Origin: Apostichopus japonicus
Taxonomy: Eukaryota; Echinodermata; Holothuroidea; Aspidochirotida; Stichopodidae
Direction of reading: 5' to 3'
DNA length: 62,000 nucleotides
Assembly (NCBI RefSeq): GCF_037975245.1
Contig: NC_092566.1
Location: forward strand, 16,285,001 to 16,347,000
Shown here: positions 13,201 through 25,200 of the stretch, in pieces
Position numbering within the stretch: position 1 is the stretch's first letter
How the letters are laid out: each line of letters opens with the position of its first letter
Program-made: the position numbers and the translations under genes
Notes under the pieces: generated by a model
What the model was told of the DNA's origin: nothing
Seen by the model: the letters and a program-made list of their open reading frames with translations, nothing else
Database searches by the model: none

Positions 13201-16200
13201 TTATTGACCCTCCCCCCATTTATCAAACTGCTGATAGATGTTTGGCCCACAGTTTGCAACACTAAAAGGTTATATTGAACCAAACACAGCCTATAGTGTC
13301 GTAACGACTATAATTATCAAAGATTACAAGATACAGGACACATATATTGCCCCTCCGTAACTTGTTACTCCCCCGACTCTAACATTCATGGCTTTGGGTA
13401 TACTGTACCTGACAAGGCAAGGGATTAAAACCACGGAACAAACACAAATCAAAACTAAAGTATGAAATGTTTCTCAGCATGCATAGACTCCGGATTTGTG
13501 ACCTAATTAATTAATTCGCAGATGACATTGCAGGAGTCCTACCTGTACCGCGTAAGATTTGTCGCAGGGATTCTACTCGCAATGCGTAAGGGTTGGCATG
13601 TAAAAAACATTTTTTCGTAGTCGAATGAGAACTTACCCTACTTCAGAATACATAAAAAAAATAGGTGTGTTCATTATACGTCTTCTGCCTTGCAAGCAGT
13701 GATTTTCGTTATAGATATATTTCCTCTTTGGTTTTTATCATAATAATGACCGACTTTGCTATCCGCGTTAAAGTCATTGCCAACTTTGAAATCCGCGGTC
13801 CCCCCTCACAACTATACAAGTGCGGTAAACGTGACTCCATGGGTTACCGTTTCGGGAAACCAAAAAGGCAAACTTCATCAAATTTCCGCAAACATCACAG
13901 TATCAATGATAATATACGAAGGATCCGTTTGGACCTTGAAACGAATTAGAGAGAACATTTATATACATTGCATGATTCATTTCAATAAATGCTCAAAGTG
14001 GAAACACGATACCACAGAAGGTGCGTCATAATAGGTGCCAATATACTGTGTAGAATTAAATGTTGTCAATATGTTGACAAAAGGAGGCCCCCATTTATTA
14101 GTATGATGTGAATTATAACGATGCATTCAAGGGCAACAGTATTTGTTCGAAAAAAATTGTGATACTCTATACTTGACTGTTTCAAATGATCTGGCTTTTG
14201 TTTATCACGTCCAATCACAACCATCGATCAAAAGGGGGTCGTTTATTTCCATTTCATGTCTGTTCAAAGTATCTCTTGCGAGATCTGTCCTTTGGACTCA
14301 CAAATGATTTCGAGTTGGTTAGCATCATCATTGATCTCTAGAGTAAGGCAAGATGTTTCACCAAATCAGAGCTAGCATTTTTCATTACAGTTGGCAGAAA
14401 CCTTCCCCGTTGGGAGGCGACTCCTGGATATGGGAGTCTGGGGCTCCTCGCCTTAGAAACAAAAGAAGTGAATTGGTGCATTTCGAGGCATGTTTAGACA
14501 ATATATTAGGTCTATAACTAGCTCTAAGCGCTCGGTTGTGCTACTAAGTATCTTTCTTGTGTGTGAGGTTGAAAAAGATTGTATACCCCGTAGCAGTGGT
14601 CTATTTTTTTCTTCGGCTGAATGTAACCGCCCCCATCACCCCTTTCTGAACCATGTCGCTCGACTGACGATGGGTACGATGGAGTCACGCCAATACACTA
14701 AGCTAAATCCTTGTTACATTCTTGCAATGCGCAGTAACAGAACCATAGCCTACTAATAATTTCTCGGTACTTCATAAGGGGTACATTACAATAGCATATA
14801 ACGCATAGTACATATGAATAAAGAATTTTGAATCGAATGGACATCGCCAAGCTATTGCACATCAGTGTAAATATGTCTGTTGGTGTGCAATGACCTTGGC
14901 CTTTTGAGAGTGTGCAACTAATTCTTTATAAACGCGACGAACACGCGTCCTGTAAGTGAACCATAACAAGTTAGGCTATATGCAGAGGTTAGGCTTGTGG
15001 TTTAGTGCAGGCGTTAACTATGCTTATAAAGTATCAAATGGTTAAATGAGAAATGACTTAACAACGATAAATAGGTGTGATAAACTCGAAACTTATATGC
15101 TGCATCCGTAGATTCGCGGTTTTCACAAACCCGTCAATCAAGTGTCGTGTGTCATCGATGAATATAGATGAACATAGATGAAAGGAAGGAAATGTTTTGT
15201 TTTTCCTGCAAAGTGGGATTGTATTTGATACTTTTAAAAGTGGATGTGTCCTCGCACACACATACACACCTGTTCTTTGGCATTACATGACCTTTACAAC
15301 CCCTGCAGAGAGAGCTTCGAAGCATACTATATTTCATGGTTTAAATAATTCATTGTTTTACAACGTCTTTTGGACTCTGTCTGAAGATTATGTTAAACCT
15401 CAAGGGAGACAACTTAACACATACTTAAGATTCGTACCCATGTGCCCTGTGCTTTTATTAGTGATTGCATATATATGTCAATGCATTTGTCGATGCATTT
15501 ATCAATGTGCATATGTGATTAAAGTTTGTTAAATTTCTTTTTCGAAAGAAATTACAATGTTAAATTTCTATAGATTACGATTGAAGTGTTCGCTATCTTT
15601 GACATGTAAAGCAGAGGTATGAACTACTGCCCCGAAGACACTTTCACTTACCAATAACCATTGAACCCGTTAACCGACGGAAACCGCGAAGGTTGTACGT
15701 GTACTGTACCAGGGAGTTGTTATGGAAAAACTCCCTGACTGTACACTGATACACGGCAGCATTGCATGCAAGTCATTTCAACGGTAAAATGAGACCAATT
15801 TAGTATATTGTTGACCCACGTAAACTTTATCGAAAGTATATTTGTGTCTGATGAAAATATTGGCTAACTGTCAATAAAGCTGAATTGTTACTTTGATGCT
15901 GACAATGCGGTGATATATATCGAGAAATAGCATAACTTACTGTACAGCGAAGCCTTTGACCTGAAAAAGAAATATAAAAAGAAAAGCATACTAATGCAAT
16001 TGCATTAGTATGCTTTCCATTGACGATGGTCCACGTTATGTACGAACAAGAAGATAAGACCCAGGCTTAAGCCTGGGTCGTATCTTCTTGTTCGTACATA
16101 ACGTGGACCATCGTCGATGAACACGAAAGACAAGCCTTCCTTAATTCGCCCTTTGAAAGTAAATTGCCGAATTGCACTAAATGCCACAAAGAGTGAGAAA

Positions 16201-19200
16201 TCATTCTTGAAAGGCCAAGGAAAACTATAATGATTCCGGTCGTGACGTCAAGCAAGTTTCTTTGTATTGATAATCTATCAGGAGTATGTTCGTTGCATGG
16301 ATCAGCGAAAGTGGCGTCGCACAATATAGGTAAAAGAATAAAGAATGTTCCTATTTCATGTTGATGACTCGGAAAGGTATCTGTCAGAATTTTTACATGA
16401 AGTGCATGCATGACGCTCAAATGACCTTTATGTAGTTGTGCATGATTTCTTCCGTCATCCAAGTTGGTTTGTAGGTCCTATATTCAATTTACAAAAACCA
16501 AAAGACGGAAAAATGTAGATTGCTTCACTGTTGATTAAATGAAATATGATGAGGATAATTTAAAGGTAACCAATCACTATCGTCAACAGAATCATGCAAG
16601 TTTTTAATGTTAAAAGAACATATGCAAAATATGGTTGTAGGAAAGAGAAAATCAGACCTAGCTGTTGAGACGTATGTGCGTGAACACGTAGCCTGCACGT
16701 CTACAAAGACATTCCTGAGGGTGTTCCTTACCTATAGATAGACCATTAAACAAACATTGCTAGTGCATACACGATGCAGACTGGCTTAAATACCACTCCC
16801 ACTTTCTTTTAGTGAAATTACCCTTGAAATATAACAGGCTCATCAAAGTAGAACACTTATGTTAAATACGAATTTCTCAAAGAATAGCAATCTTTCGCTT
16901 TTAATGCCCAATCACAATGGTGCCGAAACTAATGGGTTCCACGCACAGTGGTGTTACTTTACAGTACAGAAAAATATTATCTTGACCTAAATCACACACG
17001 AACTGGTGTGCAATCTGACAGGGAACTGATTTAACAACACACCGGAATATTAAGTAAGGCGCTAACAACATTGCACAGACATATTATATATAGTTTGAGC
17101 GTTTACGTGGATGTCAATATCTTCTGTAAAGTGCTTGATATGTGCTTGGCCTCAACTTCTTATTCGAAGTAGGTATACTCCCAAATCGAGGTTCAGCAAC
17201 TTCAGCCACTGCTTTTAAACCTGATAACTATTTAATATATGAAAACCCAGCAATTTCTCTCAAATTGATTTGAGACTTTTAATCGATTAAATGATTTCTT
17301 GGTTGATCTAAATGGGACTTATGTATTTACGGATTTGTCGTTATGTCAATATGAGATTTTAACAGACTTGCAGTATAGTAGCACAACAGCATGAGTATTC
17401 CCCTTTATTGCGTGCAAGTGCGGAGTACAACGCTCCAAGCGCGAGTGTAGGTGTACTTAAGTTTGCATTAGTATCTATATTAGATTCTTAAAATCTACGA
17501 GGGCGAAAATAAGTACAGACAACTGTGCTAGAAAGTACGGAATTGCTACCGTCTGCGATACAGTCCACATCATTACAAAGGAATACGAAACTTCGTTGTC
17601 AATTGCAATTGTTTTAGGCTTCCATCATTCAATTCTCATGGCTTTATTAGTTAAAACTATAGAAAAGGTGAGTAACCTTTACACAGTAAAAACTGATTGT
17701 GTTATATTTTCTTAACATGTGTTACATTTATGACAAGTTGCTACTGAGGACTCACAAACACATAATACTAAACACACAACATGCATAATGATTGACTGAA
17801 CTAACCAGACTACTCTAAAGGTTTCGCCAATAATTCCATCCACATTTTAACAGAACGTGGATGACACTTTACTGCAAAATAATTAGAATCTACAATTTTT
17901 ACAATGTATAATGACTAGTCAAACATAAGGACAGTTGTTTAGACTCCAAACTAGTCATTAGTTGAAACAGCCTTCAAGTAATGAATTCGTCTGTTAGTAA
18001 TTTTTTTCGCCACAGTAGCATCTGCTGACAGGTCTAGCATGTGTTACGGTATTATAACACACTTCAGTTTACACTGGTTGACGGTTATCTCTTATTCACT
18101 GCAGTACAAACTTATTAAGCCATGTGCTTTGGCTGCACAGTAGCATTTTCTGACAGGTCTAACATGTGTTACGGTGTTATAGCAAACTTCAATTTATACT
18201 GATTAACGGTTGTCTCTTATTCACAGAATACAAACTGATCAAGCCATGTACATTGGGTGAACAGTAGCATCTGCTGAAAAGTCTAACATGTGTTACGGTG
18301 TTAAACACACTTCAGTTTATACTGAGAAACGGTTGAATCTTCTTCACAGTACAAACTGATCAAGCTATGTACATTGGGTGCACAGTAGCATCTGCTGACA
18401 GGTCTAACATGTTTTACGGTGTTATAACACACTTCAGTTTATACTGAATAAAAAATAACGGTTGTATCTTATTCAAAGTACAAACTGATCAAGCCATGTG
18501 GTACATTGGGTGCCTCCATGCATCATGGCCTACTGTTTGTTATCGTTTTTATACCCTGATAGTCGAAAAGTTCGTGATATTTGTTTTCATTTGTGATTTT
18601 ATGGGTCTGAAGTTATCATAAATTCATCTATTAATATGCATCTCCTTCCGGGCACCTTTCTTTCAACAAGTGATTCTCATCTTTAGGTACTTAATAGAGT
18701 TTATATTCAATAAACATTTCGCCGAGTAGACGATAGGTTAGAATGATGGCGTCTTCATTTGTGGTGCAAATAGGAAGAGCTGATAGATCTTAATCTTGCA
18801 CAAGTGTCACCTTGTGAATGCTATGCATCCGCTCTAATGTTTATTTATTACCAATTCAGTTTGCCTATATAACATAAACTTTGATTTTCAATATCTATAT
18901 TTAATAAAAAGGGTATCAGAATCAAAGTCAAATGTACTTTTATTAGAACTATTCAAATCTTAATGAATATTATTTTAGTATCTCGTTTATGCTTTAAATA
19001 GCTCAATATTTTATGTCCTAAATTAGACATGTCATCTAAGTGTGTCTCAATGATAGATATATATATATATATTTGAAAAAGCTTATATGTAGAGAGTATT
19101 ATATTTAAAGGGGCCACTGATTTGAACCTTGGAAACGATCCACAACACAAGCTTACATACGTACTAAAATTAAATTACTTCAAGGATGCAACGAGATGCG

Positions 19201-22200
19201 TGCATAAACACATGGATGGTATTTTCATGTATAATATACTGTCCTGTGTCCTACCAGGTGAAAGACAAAAAAATCTCATGCATGGTTGATTTTGCCGCGA
19301 AGGTAACTTCTTTATTATACTGTCAAATATAGTTGAAAATATACCCGTTTGAATGGCTGTTGGCTTAGTGTTATAAAATATATGTCTCGAGTGTTTGAAG
19401 CATCTCTTAATTTTCCAAAAACGCAACTTAAGTATCTTCGTTTTGTTTCCTACAATATCTTGGAAAAACCTACATGAATGCGATTGATATTTGACAACCG
19501 TCTGTAACTTTCACCCAGAAAGCGAAGAAACAAAAGCACCAATAAAACATAACTAGTGAGTCGATAAGTATATATGACGGTCACATCTCTGAATAATTTT
19601 GGATGATAAGAGAAATCGCAAGGCTCATAATTGCAAAATGATGTAATTAATCAGGACATGTCACATTGCCAACTTTTCATCTTTATTACTTATGACGTTA
19701 AAGAGTTGTAATGTATATTTTTAACGCTAAGCTGAATATCTTATTTTCAAGTTAACCTTTGTTTGAGATGCATTGCTTAATATTGTCAATCTGTTTTCTT
19801 TGCACATGGCTGTGTTTGGAGTGCTAAAACGTTGTTTCTCTTTTCTCCTCCAATTTCACAACCATGGTTGTTATTTCAACATCGCAGGCAGGAAATCTAC
19901 TATTAAATGACACTTCTTTGTTATGTTTCATCTCACCTTTCATTATTGTATCTCTCCTTTCATATTTGCAGTAATGGTTTCTTGGATGTACTTGGCATTA
20001 TTCATCGCCTTGATGTTAAACGAGGTTACTGCGGAACGTCATGTTGCCCATATCAGCATCCAGGGCCTACGAGCCACAGTTGACTTCGTTCCCTTGGAAG
20101 CACAAGTAAATATCACAGTTACACTGAATTGTGAGAATTGTGTTGCCAGTGGGGATACCTTTCTATGGAGTATCCATGAATACCCGATGTTATATGACAG
20201 AGATATGCCCTGTTCAGAAGATAATATTGGACCAATGTTTTCCGAGGGTGGTGGTTCACTCAGCAATACGCATGGACTCTTAACTGGAACAGCGCTTAAT
20301 GATGGCCCGCAATCGTTTTTAAATAGTGATGTGTCGTTTGAAGGGATGAACTCAATATCAGGAAGAGCTTTGCTGTTTGAAAAGTCAACAGGGTCTGTTA
20401 GATACTGTGCTTCCATAATTCCCGTCGGTGAAATGCTAACTGCAGTGTCAACTTTTCAATATCCAGTGGCAGGAACAGTAACATTTCGTCAGCAAATCGG
20501 TCAAGCTGTAACACTAGGCACTTCCATATATGTTGATCTAGATATAATATCATCTCCGCAAACCATCAGAAACCTTGACTGGCAAATAAGAAGTAACAGT
20601 GGTATTACAGTCGACATGGACCTTGAACAACAATGTGAGGCTGTGGACGATGAACCAGTGTATGATCTTTCGACAAAGTTTGGTTCTCTTATCATAAGAA
20701 CAGTTTCTAACCATCAAGCGTATTACTTTTTCGACCCCGATCTTTCGTTAGAAGGTGACAACTCTGTCGTAGATATGTCACTAGTACTCTCGTATCCAAA
20801 TGGTTCCCTAGCTACCTGTAACAAGATAAACACTTTGGCACCCAGAAGTGTTCAAACTAAGATCAGTGCAAAGAACATAACTGGCGTCATATCCTTTAGC
20901 CAAAGATCTCCTTGGGATTATACCTCAGTGAACGTTGAACTTGCCAATTTAAGATCGCTGATAGGAGGGTATCATGTTCATGAGTACCCGATACCACTTC
21001 GGTACTTTGCAGACGATAATCTTGCTAGTAGTGACGCTGTTGCAGGCCATTTCAATCCATATGGAGTAACCGACTTCCCCAATGCAACTGTAGGTACCGA
21101 AGATCAATACGAGATAGGGGATATTAGCAATAAGTTCGGCTTTCTAACCAACAAGGAAACTATAGCGGAGGTATACACAGATTGGAACATGCCACTGTTC
21201 GGGACCAACAGCATTGCCGGACGATCGATTGTGCTTCATCTCTCCGAAGACGGCTCTCGGTATGCTTATGGTCAAATTAGCTATCCAACTGAAAACATAA
21301 AAACGGTGGTGGTGGATTTCCAAGCCCCAGTTACTGGTAGCATCGTTATGAAGCAAGATCAGAACGACCCTCTCTCGGAGACGACCGTATTTGTCGATAT
21401 CGCAAATGTTGATGGAACGTCAACGGTTGAACACAACTGGCATGTACACATGTACAAAATAAACAACGACTACATTGCCGAGACTGGAAGATGCAATGCT
21501 AACGGTGGCCATTACAATCCGTTTAAAGTCGATTTAGACGATGGGTACTCCGACTGTTCCCCTTCGAATCCTCGACGATGTGAAGCGGGTGATTTCTCTG
21601 GCAAACATGGTAACTTGAATATTGCGTCAATGTTGCATACTAGCGACGGAAAGTTCTTCTTTACTGATGTCCAATTACCTTTATCAGGAATCTACTCAAT
21701 CGATGAACGATCAGTAGTCATTCACGTTGTCGATGCTGGAGCTGGGCGTCTTGCATGTCAGAACACTTTCGGGATTCTTAAGAAAACCGTAAGCACCACG
21801 ACATGGTCTGATACGGCAATCTTAGGGTCCATTGTATTCGACCAGGAAGGACTAAACGACCCAACCAGTGTATCAGTCGAAATTTCTGGCCTATCAAACA
21901 TGGCGAATGGATGGCATGTCCATGTCCTACCCGTGCCTTATGGAGAAGAAAATGAATGTAGTTTAACGCTAGGACATTTTAACCCTTTCAACATCATGGG
22001 TAGCCCTCCATCTAGTACTTTAGATTTGTATGAAGTAGGTGATCTCAGTGGTAAATTCGTAACATTAGAAGACAGGACAGAACTTTCAGAAACTTTTGTA
22101 GATCAAACAATCACTCTCCGAGGTCCTCACAGCATCGACGCCCGGTCTATAGTGGTTCATCGAAATGATGCTGTAGGTTCGAGATGGTCTTGTTCCACTT

Positions 22201-25200
22201 TGAAAGAAGTACTACATCCTTTGTCGTTTGGTGTGACAGCAATTGCTGTTTTTCAAAACGATGCCGTCTCAGGAACTGTCACATTCGTAAGTAATTTGAG
22301 ATAAAAAGATTACCGAAAGTTCGTTCAAACCAGTATATACCGTAAGATGAACAGCAGACTGACCGTCAAAGAATCGTTTGTTAGTTAATTATGCACTAAA
22401 CGATCCACTATGTAGGAAGGATTTCAGCTACAAGCTACAGCCTCAGCTACATGACCACATGGTTTGCAACCTTGCATAGCGCATCTTTTCAACAATGTTG
22501 ACTGGTTTTTAATATCTAATTGCATCGCATTATTCTGTCCGTGAATTTTGTTTGCGCTCGCATTGTTTCTTTTTAGTTACAGCATGGCAGCCGTCTTTGA
22601 ATTTCGATACCATAAGAAATGATTTCAACTGTATAGTCCCTTTTGGACACTTGGACGTTCATCAAGTTCCAACATATATTTATATATAAATTTAGATTTA
22701 TATATATGACGGTTGTAAGAATCACGTAAAAATTAATGGCGAAACATGATTCGAGTTCACGAGTCGTCCCCGAAATTTTGTAGTGAACAGATTTGAAAGT
22801 GAATTAAGTATTCAAATCACTGTGCATGCCTTGTCGTCTTACACCGTTCAATTTTAGTATAATCTTTATTCTTTTTTCTTCTTCTCGGCATTCTTTTATC
22901 TTCCAGCGTCAAACTCACCAAGGAAACGACTACTTAGCGGATACAATTATCGATGCTGCACTCGACTTGTCTGATTCAGTAAGTCATGAGATGTTTCGTC
23001 AGACTATCGATTTATAAATTGACGACAATTCTTTTCGTTGTTATAACATGTCAAAATGCACATTTGCTGCCCGATCTCTGCTGACGGGCGCGGGGAAATT
23101 TCTGGGTTAATGTCTCACAGAAGATGTGTCCCTCTTCATGATCCACAGGTATCGGAGGAAGTTAGCAGTTGGAGTGTTCTGGATGCAACTGATGTATCAG
23201 ATTGTAACTACGGCAGTCAAGTGTATGACCCTTTTAACATTCAGGTATGTTGTATAATAAGGGCATGGCATTACAATCAAAAGGGTGGAAAATTAGCTTG
23301 TCAATAGGAAGTGACTGTGAAATACGAGGAATGGTTGTAATGTCCCAGTCGTATTATCAATAATATCGACTTTTTTTGTTTTGAAGGTTGTACGATTTCA
23401 GTTGTTATGTAAAAGAGGTAGTAGCTATGCTTGATGGGCTTGATATTTCGCGTGAATAAAGCGTGACGTTTAATAACGGTAATACTGTCATCAGTGTGAT
23501 GGTGAATGGACATAGCCCTATGTTCTGTTACAATGCACTGAGCAGAAAGTGATACTCAACCTTTATCAGTGACAGTTGCGTCGATACAAAGCAAATTCGG
23601 TTTAGTAAAATTACAAATTTATCTTCACGCTGAGCCGCAAAGTCAGGTTTGATTATATATGTTATTGTGTAACATGATATAAACACTATGCTATTTATGC
23701 TTATACAAGTTAATGTGTAACATGTATCGAACACTGCGGCTATCGATCATATCGATAATATCGATCATTCGGTTGTTTGCTCCCAATGTCTGCTGAAATA
23801 ACTCTATATTGAATGTATGATTATCTGACGGTGTCCATGCCCCCTTGCTTACATTAGGCTTAAAGGTGAATGCATTTTGCACACTGGCCCAATGTTAACG
23901 ATTATGCTATATAAAGACGTGTGATTGAAATTCAGGTCTCATAGAAACCGTCCGTGAGAAAATAAACTTTGAAAACTCCTATACTGCAAGATTGATTGTG
24001 ATAGCTGCTCAGTAAGTAGTGCTTTAAGGTAATGCGAGGCGTGGAGCAACAGCAGCGGCCGAATTAGATTATTCTACTATATGAATAGTCTGTGACGTAG
24101 TGATTAAAGTTTGACATTGATATGTCGAAATACCATTCTGTCACTCTTGATATTTCGCCCAATCTTGAAAATGGTATTAAGGAATTAAATTCGGTTTTCA
24201 AGTTTTATAGACGCAGAGCATTTAACATTTTCACCATAAAAAACCCCCAAAACGAAAACAAAGCAGTTGTGGTATTTCTGTGCTGAATGAAGTTCAAAAT
24301 ATTACATACTAATTTTGTCACTTTAATACATACTTTTTTAGTGCCTTTCGAATATGATCTTTCGTTTTTTTTTTTCAAAACCAGAGATTGACTTTTCTTG
24401 CCAAACTTTATAGCCATGTTTTGAAAATTGTCAGTGTTAATGTTCTCAGCGCGTGCTCTTCAAGTTTTTATTATTGAATTTGATTACTAAAATCCTTCAC
24501 TGAAAAAAAGTCCACATTTGCGACCGTGACTATACCCCGTTTCTAAGAAGAAATTGATTTAGCCTTCGGTCATTTTCTTTGGACGCGACCTTTTTCAAAG
24601 AGTTATTTCCATTCTCAACTTCTCTCTCTGTCCTCCGGGATATTTTCGTCATATCACTTAAAAGGAAAATGACTTTAAATTTAGAAATTGAAAAACGCTT
24701 TGTATACCTTTCAAAACGAATTTCATTTATTACTTGGGAATCATCTAATTTTCACGAGATCAATTGTTTTCTCTGTCATGTTTTCCCAGGACGATGCGGC
24801 AAAATGTAGCTTGGCCAGACAGGGACAATGTATTATGGGTAATCTTGGAGGGAGACATGGAGTTATACCAGACGGTGGCGCTATTTTCACCGACACTAAC
24901 TTGCCACTGATTGGTCAATTGCCAAGTAGGTTGTTTGATAGTCTTTGTTTTATATGTGTGACTCATCAACTGTGCCACGAGCAATATTGTCTCCATAGAG
25001 AAGGACATTTCTTAGGGGACCTGGTCAGCATTATAAGGTCTTATTTCGCTCCATTTGGCATGTAATATTGACAACATTCCATTTGTTATGGACACCTTTA
25101 AGTAAAACGCAAAGCTAATTTACAAAGTCTTCTCTGTTGTAAATCAGACAAGAAAACTTTGGAAAAGTAAAATCAAATAAAATGAACAAAAAGGATGGAA

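Larger units (their letters stand above)
9335..19971 (+). other. Intron 1 of the SOD-repeat gene (inferred)
   Basis: 10.6 kb between the donor at 9335 and the acceptor at 19971. No in-frame exon was found inside. It contains the AT tract, a C17 run near 11638, a G-rich tract near 13148, a possible Ig-like relic on the minus strand at about 14260-14450, the hairpin at 15699, two palindromes at 15983-16119 and the tandem-repeat element at 17633-18513. Confidence 0.5.

Noticed and set aside
15197-15532. Plus-strand open frame of 111 codons
   Set aside because: Lies in intron 1, has no recognisable motif, and a CATATATGT/ATGCATTT-rich end inflates Cys and Ile.
16067-16462. Minus-strand open frame of 131 codons
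   Set aside because: No recognisable domain or splice sites, and its end lies inside the 102-bp palindrome.
18013-18513. CRISPR-like array
   Set aside because: Whole units of about 120 bp repeat with drift throughout; there are no short identical repeats with unique spacers, and the genome is eukaryotic.
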